Source: Actinorhabdospora filicis (GTDB lineage: Bacteria; Actinomycetota; Actinomycetes; Mycobacteriales; Micromonosporaceae). Taken from it: a DNA stretch of 64,000 bases. Where the stretch lies: the NCBI RefSeq assembly GCF_030269765.1, contig NZ_BSTX01000004.1, forward strand, positions 442,990-506,989, in the 5' to 3' direction. The notes under the pieces are model-generated. The model worked only from the letters and a program-made list of their open reading frames with translations. It was not told the DNA's origin and ran no database searches. Positions 15,699 to 24,563 of this stretch are shown here, piece by piece. Made by a program: the position numbers and the translations under genes. Positions within the stretch are counted from its first letter, which is position 1; each line of letters begins with the position of its first letter.

Positions 15699-16969
15699 CG
15701 ACCACCGACACCGCCGACGTCATCGTCGTAGGCGCGGGGCCCGCGGGCTCGGCGTCCGCCTACTACCTGGCCCGTCAGGGACTCGACGTCCTCCTTCTGG
15801 AGAAGACCGAGTTCCCGCGCGAGAAGGTGTGCGGCGACGGGCTCACCCCCCGGTCCGTGCGCCAGCTGATCCGCATGGGCATCGACACCTCCGAGAGCGC
15901 CGGCTGGGTGCGCAACCGGGGCCTGCGGGTGGTCACCCACAAGACCACCCTGGAGATGGACTGGCCGACCATGGCCGCCTTCCCCAACTACGGCCTCACG
16001 CGCACGCGCCTGGACTTCGACGACCTGCTCGCGCAGCGGGCCGTCGGCGCCGGCGCGAGACTGCTGACCGCGACCACCGTCACCGAACCCGTCCTGGACC
16101 GCGCCGGACGGGTCGTCGGCGTCAAGGGCACCCACGGCAAGGACCGCACGCCGGTGGAGTACCGCGCGCCGCTGGTCCTGTCCTGCGACGGGGTCTCCGG
16201 ACGCCTCGCGCTGGCCTTGGGCATCGCCAAGCGCGACGACCGCCCCATCGGCGTGGCCGTCCGCCGCTACTACTACTGCGACGTCAAGCAGCGCGACGAC
16301 TACCTGGAGTCGTGGCTGGAGCTGCGCAGCGCGGCCAACCCGCAGGTCCTGCTGCCCGGCTACGGCTGGATCTTCGGCCTCGGCGACGGGCGCATCAACG
16401 TCGGCCTCGGCGTCCTGAACTCCTCGTCGGGCTTCGGCAAGACCGACTACCGGGCCATGCTCAAGGACTGGCTGAACGCCACGCCCGAGGAGTGGGGCCT
16501 GCGCGGCGAGGACAACGCCGACGGCCCGATCCGGGGCGCGGCACTCCCCATGGGGTTCAACCGGACCCCCCACTACACTCGCGGGCTGATGCTCGTCGGG
16601 GACTCCGGCGGGATGGTCAATCCCTTCAACGGCGAGGGGATCGCCTACGCGATGGAGAGCGGCGAGATGGCCGCCGAGATCGCCGCCGCGGCCCTCGCCC
16701 GCAAGCAGGGCCCGCAGCGTGAGGAAGTCCTTCGCAGGTACCCGAAGGAACTTCAGCAGCGCCTCGGCGGCTACTACCGGCTCGGCGGGATCTTCGTGAA
16801 ACTCATCGGCGATCCGCGGATCATGCGGCTGTGCACCGAGCACGGCCTCAACCACCCGCAGCTGATGCGATTCGTGCTCAAGTTGCTGGCCAACCTGACC
16901 GAAACTCGCGGCGGCGATCTTTACGACCGGGTGATCAACACCCTGAGCAAGGCGGTACCGTCAGCATGA
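15695..16969 (+). CDS. Geranylgeranyl-reductase-family flavoprotein, MenJ-like
   Basis: 424 residues. The N-terminal dinucleotide fold has GAGPAGSASAYYLARQG (GxGxxG at 13-18), followed by the family signature EFPREKVCGDGLTP. A later FAD motif is LMLVGDSGGMVNPFNGEGIAYAMESG. Proteins of this family reduce isoprenoid double bonds. The homologue in Mycobacterium (MenJ) saturates one unit of the menaquinone side chain, and the position between menG and nuoA supports that role. GTG start overlaps the leader ORF; nuoA follows after 22 bp, so it is probably the first gene of the nuo transcript. Confidence 0.85.
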   Translation: MTTTDTADVIVVGAGPAGSASAYYLARQGLDVLLLEKTEFPREKVCGDGLTPRSVRQLIRMGIDTSESAGWVRNRGLRVVTHKTTLEMDWPTMAAFPNYGLTRTRLDFDDLLAQRAVGAGARLLTATTVTEPVLDRAGRVVGVKGTHGKDRTPVEYRAPLVLSCDGVSGRLALALGIAKRDDRPIGVAVRRYYYCDVKQRDDYLESWLELRSAANPQVLLPGYGWIFGLGDGRINVGLGVLNSSSGFGKTDYRAMLKDWLNATPEEWGLRGEDNADGPIRGAALPMGFNRTPHYTRGLMLVGDSGGMVNPFNGEGIAYAMESGEMAAEIAAAALARKQGPQREEVLRRYPKELQQRLGGYYRLGGIFVKLIGDPRIMRLCTEHGLNHPQLMRFVLKLLANLTETRGGDLYDRVINTLSKAVPSA

Positions 16970-16991
16970 TGTGGACAAAGGGGACATAGGG

Positions 16992-17357
16992 ATGTCGCTC
17001 ACGCCGTACGTGCCGCTGGTCGTGCTCTTCGGGCTGGCCACCGTTTTCGCGGTCTTCTCGGTGACGATCGGTCCGTACATCGGCCCGCGCCGGATCAACA
17101 AGGCGAAGCTCGAAGCCTACGAGTGCGGTATCGAGCCGACGCCGACGCCGCCCGGTGGCTCGCGTTTCCCGGTCAAGTTCTACCTGACCGCGATGCTCTT
17201 CATCATCTTCGATATCGAGATCGTCTTCCTCTACCCGTGGGCCGTGGCCTTCGACTCGCTCGGCATGTTCGGGTTCGTGGAGATGCTCCTCTTCATCGTC
17301 ACCGTCTTCGTCGCCTACACCTATGTGTGGCGCCGGGGCGGCCTGGACTGGGACTAG
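16992..17357 (+). CDS. nuoA: NADH dehydrogenase subunit A
   Basis: 121 residues with three TM helices and the conserved loop KAKLEAYECGIEPTP between helices 1 and 2. ARFPVKFYLTAMLFIIFDIEIVFLYP-like sequence (here starting SRFPVKF) follows and is diagnostic of NuoA. It is a small membrane subunit near the quinone chamber of complex I. The ATG at 16992 is used; an in-frame GTG seven codons earlier is possible. Confidence 0.95.
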   Translation: MSLTPYVPLVVLFGLATVFAVFSVTIGPYIGPRRINKAKLEAYECGIEPTPTPPGGSRFPVKFYLTAMLFIIFDIEIVFLYPWAVAFDSLGMFGFVEMLLFIVTVFVAYTYVWRRGGLDWD

Positions 17358-17373
17358 GCAGGTTGAACAACCA

Positions 17374-18051
17374 ATGGGCGTAGAGGAAAAACTCCCCGCC
17401 GGGATCCTGTTGACCACCGTCGAGAAGGTGGTCAACTGGTCGCGTAAGGCGTCCTTCTGGCCGGCCACCTTCGGCCTGGCCTGTTGCGCCATCGAGATGA
17501 TGGCCTCCGGCTCCGCCCGGTACGACCTCGGCCGCTTCGGCATGGAGGTCTTCCGGGCGACACCACGGCAGGCCGACCTGATGATCGTCGCCGGACGCGT
17601 GAGCCAGAAGATGGCCCCCGTGCTCCGGCAGATTTATGACCAGATGCCGGAGCCCAAGTGGGTGCTGTCCATGGGCGTCTGCGCGTCCTCGGGCGGCATG
17701 TTCAACAACTACGCCATCGTGCAGGGCGTGGACCACATCGTGCCCGTCGACATGTACCTGCCCGGCTGCCCGCCGCGGCCGGAGATGCTGATGGACGCCA
17801 TCCTCAAGCTCCACGACAAGGTCATGCACGAGGCCCTGGGCGACAAGCGGCGCGAGATCATCGCCGCCGAGGACAAGCCCCTGGTCCCGGTCGGCTCCAT
17901 GCCGTCCAGCTACAAGTTCAACAAGGCCAAGGCCGCCAAGTGGCGCGACGCCGTCGCCGAGGGCACCGAGGAGCAGCTGCGCATCACGGAGTGGATGGCC
18001 GAGCGCGAGGCACTCCGCACCGGCGGCGCCGGGAAGAAGGGCAAGCGGTGA
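17374..18051 (+). CDS. nuoB: NADH dehydrogenase subunit B
   Basis: 225 residues. The N2 4Fe-4S ligands are all present: the adjacent Cys37-Cys38 in FGLACCAIEMM, Cys103 in MGVCASSGGMF and Cys132 in YLPGCPPRPE. This cluster passes electrons to menaquinone. A charged C-terminal extension (after ~residue 160) ends GGAGKKGKR, common in actinobacterial NuoB. Its stop overlaps the GTG of nuoC. Confidence 0.97.
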   Translation: MGVEEKLPAGILLTTVEKVVNWSRKASFWPATFGLACCAIEMMASGSARYDLGRFGMEVFRATPRQADLMIVAGRVSQKMAPVLRQIYDQMPEPKWVLSMGVCASSGGMFNNYAIVQGVDHIVPVDMYLPGCPPRPEMLMDAILKLHDKVMHEALGDKRREIIAAEDKPLVPVGSMPSSYKFNKAKAAKWRDAVAEGTEEQLRITEWMAEREALRTGGAGKKGKR

Positions 18052-18698
18052 GCGGTACCACTGAAGGCAGGGGCCTCTTCGGCGTCTCCGGCACGGGCGA
18101 CACCTCCGGCTTCGGCGGGCTCGTGCGGACCAACCCGGCCACCGAGCTGGTCTCCACCCCGCGCCCGTACGGGGAGTACTTCGACGAGGTCGTGGACGTG
18201 CTCCAGGAGCACGGCGAGATCTCCGAGGACGTCATCAAGGCCGTCGTCGTCGACCGCGGCGAGCTGACGATCCACATCGCCCCCGACGCGATCCGCACCG
18301 TCTGCCAGGTCATGCGCGACGACGAGTCCCTGCGCTTCGAGCTGTGCAACTCCGTCTCCGGTGTGGACTACCCGGACCGGGTGCGCCGCCTGCACGTCGT
18401 CTACCACCTCACCTCGATGACCTACCGCCGCCGCGTGCGCCTGGAGGTCTCGGTGACGGTGGAGGACCCGCACGTCCAGAGCGTCACCTCGGTCTACCCC
18501 ACCGCCGACTGGCAGGAGCGGGAGACCTACGACATGTTCGGCGTCGTCTTCGACGACCACCCGAACCTGACCCGCATCCTCATGCCGGACGACTGGTCGG
18601 GTCACCCGCAGCGCAAGGACTACCCGCTCGGCGGGATCCCCGTGGAGTACAAGGGCGCGGAAATCCCTCCGCCGGACCAGCGGAGGGCCTACAAGTGA
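18048..18698 (+). CDS. nuoC: NADH dehydrogenase subunit C
   Basis: 216 residues. The 30-kDa-subunit signature is DWQERETYDMFGVVFDDHPNLTRILMPDDW with HPQRKDYPLGG after it. The N terminus is Gly/Ser/Thr rich and variable. It is a hydrophilic arm subunit that packs on NuoD. GTG start with a four-base overlap with nuoB. Its 3' end is one copy of a 28-bp repeat that recurs 101 bp later at the nuoD start. Confidence 0.95.
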   Translation: MSGTTEGRGLFGVSGTGDTSGFGGLVRTNPATELVSTPRPYGEYFDEVVDVLQEHGEISEDVIKAVVVDRGELTIHIAPDAIRTVCQVMRDDESLRFELCNSVSGVDYPDRVRRLHVVYHLTSMTYRRRVRLEVSVTVEDPHVQSVTSVYPTADWQERETYDMFGVVFDDHPNLTRILMPDDWSGHPQRKDYPLGGIPVEYKGAEIPPPDQRRAYK

Positions 18699-18799
18699 CC
18701 ACCGGCCGCATCCACCCCATGGGGGAGCGCGAGGGTGGCGAAGCCTCCTCGCAGAGACGACACAGGCCGACGCCGGACCAGCGGAGGGCTTACAAGTGA
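18671..18799. repeat. 28-bp duplication flanking a 73-bp insert between nuoC and nuoD
   Basis: GCCGGACCAGCGGAGGGC + YTACAAGTGA occurs at 18671-18698 (end of nuoC) and 18772-18799 (start of nuoD) with one mismatch. The second copy supplies the GGAGGG ribosome site and the GTG of nuoD in an AAGTGA context. The layout suggests that nuoC and nuoD once overlapped by GTGA, like the other genes here, and were separated by a 101-bp duplication/insertion. Confidence 0.85.
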
Positions 18800-20130
18800 G
18801 CACCGAGACCAACGAGACCTACGCCGAGTCGCGCGACACCACCGAGGGGCGGGTCTTCACCGTCACCGGCGGCGACTGGGAGTCCGTCACCAAGGCGATC
18901 GACCCGCTCTCGCAGGAGCGCCTGGTCGTGAACATGGGCCCGCAGCACCCGTCGACGCACGGCGTGCTGCGCCTGGTCCTGGAGCTGGAAGGCGAGACGG
19001 TCACCGAGGCCCGCGTCGTCGTCGGCTACCTGCACACCGGCATCGAGAAGAACATCGAGTACCGGACCTGGACGCAGGGCACGACCTTCGTGACGCGCTG
19101 CGACTACCTCTCGCCCATCCACAACGAGCTCGGCTTCTGCCTGGCCGTGGAGAAGCTCCTGGGCATCGAGGACCAGATCACCGACCGCACCAACGTCATC
19201 CGCGTGATGATGAGCGAGCTCAACCGGATCTCCAGCCACCTCATCTGGCTGGCCACCACCGGTATGGAGCTCGGCGCGCTCACCATGATGATCTTCGGTT
19301 TCCGCGAGCGCGAGAAGATCCTGGACATCTTCGAGGCCGTCTCCGGCCTGCGGATGAACATGGCCTACATCCGTCCCGGCGGCCTGTCCAACGACGTCCC
19401 GGACCACGCCGTCGCGCTCATCGAGCAGTTCCTCAAGGACATGCCCGGCCACCTGCGCGAGTACGAGGACCTCCTCGGCAACTCCGCCATCTGGCAGGAG
19501 CGCACGCAGGGCGTGGCCTACCTGGACGTGTCCGGCTGCCTCGCCCTCGGCGTCACCGGCCCGGTGCTGCGCTCGGCGGGCCTGCCCTGGGACCTGCGCA
19601 AGACCATGCCGTACTGCGGTTACGAGACCTACGACTTCGACGTCGCCACGCACAACGGCGCCGACGTGTGGGGCCGCTACATGGTCCGCATGGAGGAGAT
19701 CCGCCAGTCGCTGCGGATCGTCCGGCAGTGCCTGGACCGGCTGGAGCCGGGCCCGATCATGGTCGCCGACAAGAAGATCGCCTGGCCCGCGCAGCTCGCG
19801 CTGGGCACCGACGGTCTCGGCAACTCGCTGAACCACGTGAAGCACATCATGGGCCAGTCCATGGAGTCGCTGATCCACCACTTCAAGCTCGTCACCGAGG
19901 GCTTCCGCGTCCCGGCCGGTCAGGCGTACGTCGCCATCGAGGCCCCGCGCGGTGAGTTCGGCGTGCACGCGGTTTCCGAGGGCGGGACCCGTCCGCACCG
20001 GATCCACATGCGGGAACCGAGTTTCATCAACCTGCAGGCCATCCCGGCCATGGCCGAAGGCGCGCTCATCGCCGACGTCATCGCCGGCGGGGCCTCTCTC
20101 GACCCCGTCATGGGTGGGTGTGACCGCTGA
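18796..20130 (+). CDS. nuoD: NADH dehydrogenase subunit D
   Basis: 444 residues. The 49-kDa-subunit marks are VVNMGPQHPSTHGVLRL near residue 50, LHTGIEKNIEYRTW, CDYLSPIHNE, MSELNRISSHLIWL and the C-terminal VIAGGASLDPVMGGCDR. The conserved His in GPQHPSTHG and the Tyr in CDYL take part in quinone binding. The N terminus carries about 35 extra polar residues. GTG start from the second copy of the duplicated 28-bp element; its stop shares one base with the nuoE ATG. Confidence 0.97.
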   Translation: MSTETNETYAESRDTTEGRVFTVTGGDWESVTKAIDPLSQERLVVNMGPQHPSTHGVLRLVLELEGETVTEARVVVGYLHTGIEKNIEYRTWTQGTTFVTRCDYLSPIHNELGFCLAVEKLLGIEDQITDRTNVIRVMMSELNRISSHLIWLATTGMELGALTMMIFGFREREKILDIFEAVSGLRMNMAYIRPGGLSNDVPDHAVALIEQFLKDMPGHLREYEDLLGNSAIWQERTQGVAYLDVSGCLALGVTGPVLRSAGLPWDLRKTMPYCGYETYDFDVATHNGADVWGRYMVRMEEIRQSLRIVRQCLDRLEPGPIMVADKKIAWPAQLALGTDGLGNSLNHVKHIMGQSMESLIHHFKLVTEGFRVPAGQAYVAIEAPRGEFGVHAVSEGGTRPHRIHMREPSFINLQAIPAMAEGALIADVIAGGASLDPVMGGCDR

Positions 20131-20822
20131 TGCTGGACAACGAAGAACTCAAGGCGCAGGCGCGCGAGATCATCGCCCGCTACCCGGACGGGAAGTCCCG
20201 TTCGGCGCTGCTGCCGATGCTGCACCTGGTGCAGGCCGAGGACGGCTACGTCAGCCCGCAGGGCATCGCCTTCTGCGCGGAGATGCTCGGCATCTCCAAG
20301 GCCGAGGTGAACGGCGTCGCCACGTTTTACACCATGTACAAGCGCAAGCCCACCGGTGACTTCCTGGTCAGCGTCTGCACCAACACCATGTGCGACGTGA
20401 TGGGCGGGCAGATCGTCTACGACGTCCTCTCCGAGTACCTGGAGGTCGGCCACGACGAGACCACCGCCGACGGCAAGATCACCCTTGAGCACGCCGAGTG
20501 CCTGGCGGCCTGCGACAACGCGCCGGTGATGACCGTCAACTACGAGTTCTACGACAAGGTCGAGCCCGACACCGCGCTCGGCGTGGTCCGCGAGCTCCAG
20601 GACGGCCGCCTGCCGCAGCCCACGCGCGGCGCGCGCCTGTGCACGCTCAAGCAGATCTCCAAGCAGCTGGCCGGTTGGTCCGAGGACCGCAAGGACGCCC
20701 TCGCCGACACCGGCGTCGGCGAGGCCACCCTCGTCGGCCTGCGCCTCGCCGAGAAGCACGGCATCGCCGCGCCCGTCGGCGACATCGACGCCACCAGCCC
20801 GATCCGTGTGGAGAAGAAATGA
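20130..20822 (+). CDS. nuoE: NADH dehydrogenase subunit E
   Basis: 230 residues. The 2Fe-2S (N1a) ligands are CTNTMC and CLAAC in VSVCTNTMCDVMGG and HAECLAACDNAPVM. The N-terminal helical part has ALLPMLHLVQAEDGYVSPQGI. The ~70 residues after the thioredoxin-like domain are a charged extension typical of actinobacteria. It is part of the NADH-oxidising tip with NuoF. It overlaps nuoF by ATGA. Confidence 0.95.
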   Translation: MLDNEELKAQAREIIARYPDGKSRSALLPMLHLVQAEDGYVSPQGIAFCAEMLGISKAEVNGVATFYTMYKRKPTGDFLVSVCTNTMCDVMGGQIVYDVLSEYLEVGHDETTADGKITLEHAECLAACDNAPVMTVNYEFYDKVEPDTALGVVRELQDGRLPQPTRGARLCTLKQISKQLAGWSEDRKDALADTGVGEATLVGLRLAEKHGIAAPVGDIDATSPIRVEKK

Positions 20823-22135
20823 CGAGCCCCCGGCCAGAGGTGCTGGCGAAGCTCACCCCGGTTCTCACGAAGCGGTGGCTGTCGCCCGACGCCTGGCGCA
20901 TCGACACCTACGAGCAGCTGGACGGTTACGTCGCGCTGCGCAAGGCCCTCAAGTCCGACCCGGACGACCTGATCGCGTTCATGAAGGACTCCGGTCACCG
21001 CGGTCGCGGCGGCGCGGGCTTCCCCGTCGGCATGAAGTGGGCGTTCATCCCGCAGAACGACGGCAAGCCGCACTACCTCGTGGTCAACGCCGACGAGGGC
21101 GAGCCGGGGACCTGCAAGGACCTCCCGCTCATGATGAACGACCCGCACGCGCTCATCGAGGGCATGATCATCGCGACCTACGCGATCCGTGCCAAGCGGG
21201 CCTTCATCTACATCCGCGGTGAGGCCATCCACGCCGCGCGGCGGCTGCGCTCGGCGGTCGAGGAGGCCTACGCCAAGGGCTACCTGGGCAAGAACATCCT
21301 CGGCTCGGGCCACGACCTCGACATCGTGGTGCACTCCGGCGCCGGCGCCTACATCTGCGGTGAGGAGACCGCGCTCCTGGACTCCCTGGAGGGGTACCGG
21401 GGGCAGCCGCGTCTGCGCCCGCCGTTCCCGGCCACGCACGGCGTGTACGGGGCCCCGACGGTCATCAACAACGTGGGCTCCATCGCCTCCGTCCCGCACA
21501 TCGTGCTGAACGGCGCCGACTGGTGGAAGTCCCTGGGCTCGGAGAACTCCGCCGGGACGATGATCTACTCGCTGTCGGGCCGGGTGCAGAACCCGGGCCA
21601 GTACGAGTGCGGCATGGGCATCACCCTGCGCGAGCTCATCGAGCTGGCGGGCGGGATGCTGCCGGGCCACAACCTGAAGTTCTGGACGCCCGGCGGCTCC
21701 TCGACGCCGATGCTGACGGCCGAGCACCTGGACGTCCCGCTCGACTTCGACGGCGTCGCCAAGGCCGGCTCGATGCTGGGCACCACGGCGACGATGATCT
21801 TCTCCGACCGGGACTGCCCGGTCTACGCCACCTACCGGTGGCTGCAGTTCTACACGCACGAGTCCTGCGGCAAGTGCACGCCGTGCCGCGAGGGGAACTA
21901 CTGGATGGTGCGCACCTACCGGCGCATCCTGTCCGGCAAGGGGACCCCCGCCGACCTGGACACCCTCCTGGACACCTGTGACAACCTGCTCGGCCGCTCC
22001 TTCTGCGGTCTGGGCGACGGCGCCACCTCCTCGGTGACGTCCTCGCTGCAGTACTTCAAGCAGGACTACCTCGACTACATCGAGGGGCACCGGCGTCCGC
22101 TGCTCAATGAAGCCGACCTGGTTGGGGCGCACTGA
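20819..22135 (+). CDS. nuoF: NADH dehydrogenase subunit F
   Basis: 438 residues of the NADH- and FMN-binding subunit. It has the NADH-binding GRGGAGFPVGMKW loop, the FMN region NADEGEPGTCKD, GAGAYICGEETALLDSLEG, and the N3 4Fe-4S ligands ESCGKCTPCREG with the distant fourth Cys in RSFCGLGD. Overlaps: ATGA with nuoE, and one base with nuoG. Confidence 0.97.
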   Translation: MTSPRPEVLAKLTPVLTKRWLSPDAWRIDTYEQLDGYVALRKALKSDPDDLIAFMKDSGHRGRGGAGFPVGMKWAFIPQNDGKPHYLVVNADEGEPGTCKDLPLMMNDPHALIEGMIIATYAIRAKRAFIYIRGEAIHAARRLRSAVEEAYAKGYLGKNILGSGHDLDIVVHSGAGAYICGEETALLDSLEGYRGQPRLRPPFPATHGVYGAPTVINNVGSIASVPHIVLNGADWWKSLGSENSAGTMIYSLSGRVQNPGQYECGMGITLRELIELAGGMLPGHNLKFWTPGGSSTPMLTAEHLDVPLDFDGVAKAGSMLGTTATMIFSDRDCPVYATYRWLQFYTHESCGKCTPCREGNYWMVRTYRRILSGKGTPADLDTLLDTCDNLLGRSFCGLGDGATSSVTSSLQYFKQDYLDYIEGHRRPLLNEADLVGAH

Positions 22136-24561
22136 TGACCGTCACTCCCGAGAAGACCGACATGGTCACGCTGACCGTCGATGGCATCGAGGTCACCGTC
22201 CCCAAGGGGACCCTGGTGATCCGCGCCGCCGAGCAGCTGGGCATCGAGGTCCCCCGCTTCTGCGACCACCCGCTGCTGGAGCCGGTCGGCGCCTGCCGCC
22301 AGTGCCTGGTCGACATCGAGGGACAGCGCAAGCCCGCCGCGTCCTGCACCACGACCGTCGCCGACGGCATGGTCGTCAAGACGCAGCACACCTCGGCCGT
22401 GGCCGACAAGGCGCAGAAGGGGGTCATGGAGTTCCTGCTCATCAACCACCCCCTCGACTGCCCCGTCTGCGACAAGGGCGGCGAGTGCCCCCTCCAGAAC
22501 CAGGCGATGTCCACCGGGCGCACCGAGACCCGGTTCGAGGAGCAGAAGCGGACCTACAAGAAGGCCCTGCCGATCTCCTCGCAGGTCCTGCTCGACCGTG
22601 AGCGCTGCGTCCTGTGCGCGCGCTGCACCCGCTTCTCCAAGCAGATCGCCGGCGACCCGTTCATCGAGCTGATGGAGCGCTCCTCGCTGGAGCAGGTCGG
22701 CATCTACGAGGACGAGCCCTTCGAGTCCTACTTCTCCGGCAACACCGTGCAGATCTGCCCGGTGGGCGCGCTGACCGGCGCGCAGTACCGGTTCCAGGCC
22801 CGCCCCTTCGACCTGGTCTCCTCGGAGTCGGTCTGCGAGCACTGCGCCGCCGGTTGCGCGCAGCGCACCGACCACCGCCGCGGCAAGGTCATGCGCCGCC
22901 TGTCGGGTGACGACGCGGCGGTCAACGAGGAGTGGAACTGCGACAAGGGCCGGTGGGCGTTCCAGTACGTCCGCGCCAACGACCGCCTCACGTCCCCGCT
23001 GATCCGCGACGAGAAGTCCGGTGAGCTGCGCGAGGCGAGCTGGCCGGAGGCCCTGCGCTTCGCCGCCGAGGGCCTGGCCGCCGCGAAGGCGAACAAGGGC
23101 GTCGGCGTGCTGGCCGGTGGCCGACTGACCGTCGAGGACGCCTACGCGTACGCGAAGTTCGCGCGCGTGGCCCTCGGCACCAACGACGTGGACTTCCGGG
23201 CCCGCCCGGTGTCCGCCGAGGAGACCGACTTCCTCGCCCACTCCGTCGTCGGCGTCAACCCCGGCAACGGTGGCGTGACCTACGACGAGGTCGAGGCCGC
23301 CTCCACGGTCCTCCTGATCGGCCTGGAGGCCGAGGAGGAGGTGCCGATCCTGTTCCTGCGCCTGCGCAAGGCGCACCTGGCCGGACGGCAGACCGCCTAC
23401 GTGGTCGCCCCCTACGCCACGCGCGGCACGGAGAAGTTCGGCGGCACGCTGCTGTCGACGACCCCCGGCGGCGAGGCCGAGCTCCTGGAGTCCTTCGGCG
23501 GCACCTCCGCCGTCGGCGACGCGCTGCGCCAGCCCGGCGCGGTGATCCTGGTGGGCGAGCGCCTGGCCGGCGTCCCCGGCGCGCTGAGCGCGGCGGCGAA
23601 GCTGGCGGTCACCACCGGCGCGAAGCTGGCCTGGGTGCCGCGTCGCGCGGGTGACCGGGGCGCGGTCGAGGCCGGTGCCCTGCCGAACCTGCTGCCCGGC
23701 GGTGGCCTGGTGGACAGCGAGGGCGACCGCGCGCACCTGGCCGCGTACTGGGACGTCGAGTCGCTCCCGGCCCAGCGCGGCCGCGACACCGACGCCATCG
23801 TCGCCGCCCTCGGCGCCGGTGAGCTGTCCGGTGTGGTCGTCGCGGGCGTCGAGCTGCGCGACCTGGCCGACCCGAAGGCCGCCGAGGCCGCGGTGATCGC
23901 CGCCGAGTTCGTGGTGTCGATCGAGCTGCGCCGCAGCGCGGTCAGCGAGCGCGCCGACGTGGTCTTCCCGATCGCCCCGGCGGTGGAGAAGCCCGGCGCG
24001 TACCTGAACTGGGAGGGCCGGCTGCGCGTGTTCGAGGCGGTCCTGGAATCTTCGGCGATGAGCGACGGGCGCGTCCTGGACGCCATCGGCGCGCTCATGG
24101 GCCAGAAGCTGGACACCGGCGACGTCCGCGCGGTCCGCGGCCAGCTCGCGGGCCTGCCCAAGGCCGGTACGCGCGCCGCGCGTCCCGAGGTCGCCCCCGG
24201 CAAGGCGCAGCCCGCCGGTGAGGGCGAGGCCGTGCTGGCCACCTGGCATCACCTGCTGGACTCCGGCAGCCTGCAGGACGGCGACGAGAACCTGGCCGGG
24301 ACCTCCCGCACCCCGGTGGTGCGCCTGTCGGCGGCCACCGCCGCGTCCATCGGCGCCGCCGACGGCGCGGGCGTGACCGTCCGCACCGCCCAGGGCGGCA
24401 TCACCCTGCCCCTGAAGGTCACCGACATGGTGGACGGCGTGGTGTGGCTGCCGACCAACTCGCCGGGCTCGGGCGTCCGCCGGACGCTGGGTGCCGCGGC
24501 CGGGTCGGTCGTCCAGATCTCGGTCGTGAATGCAGTCTCGGCTGTGAACGGAGCCGCATAA
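22135..24561 (+). CDS. nuoG: NADH dehydrogenase subunit G
   Basis: 808 residues. The N-terminal ferredoxin-like domain holds N1b (CDHPLLEPVGACRQC with a later Cys). Then come HPLDCPVCDKGGECPLQ (His/Cys ligands of N5), CVLCARCTRF with ICPVGALT (N4), and the CEHCAAGC...NCDKGRW set that would hold the extra N7 cluster. The rest is a degenerate molybdopterin-oxidoreductase fold. It is the largest hydrophilic subunit and links NuoEF to NuoCD/I. Confidence 0.97.
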   Translation: MTVTPEKTDMVTLTVDGIEVTVPKGTLVIRAAEQLGIEVPRFCDHPLLEPVGACRQCLVDIEGQRKPAASCTTTVADGMVVKTQHTSAVADKAQKGVMEFLLINHPLDCPVCDKGGECPLQNQAMSTGRTETRFEEQKRTYKKALPISSQVLLDRERCVLCARCTRFSKQIAGDPFIELMERSSLEQVGIYEDEPFESYFSGNTVQICPVGALTGAQYRFQARPFDLVSSESVCEHCAAGCAQRTDHRRGKVMRRLSGDDAAVNEEWNCDKGRWAFQYVRANDRLTSPLIRDEKSGELREASWPEALRFAAEGLAAAKANKGVGVLAGGRLTVEDAYAYAKFARVALGTNDVDFRARPVSAEETDFLAHSVVGVNPGNGGVTYDEVEAASTVLLIGLEAEEEVPILFLRLRKAHLAGRQTAYVVAPYATRGTEKFGGTLLSTTPGGEAELLESFGGTSAVGDALRQPGAVILVGERLAGVPGALSAAAKLAVTTGAKLAWVPRRAGDRGAVEAGALPNLLPGGGLVDSEGDRAHLAAYWDVESLPAQRGRDTDAIVAALGAGELSGVVVAGVELRDLADPKAAEAAVIAAEFVVSIELRRSAVSERADVVFPIAPAVEKPGAYLNWEGRLRVFEAVLESSAMSDGRVLDAIGALMGQKLDTGDVRAVRGQLAGLPKAGTRAARPEVAPGKAQPAGEGEAVLATWHHLLDSGSLQDGDENLAGTSRTPVVRLSAATAASIGAADGAGVTVRTAQGGITLPLKVTDMVDGVVWLPTNSPGSGVRRTLGAAAGSVVQISVVNAVSAVNGAA

Positions 24562-24563
24562 CA

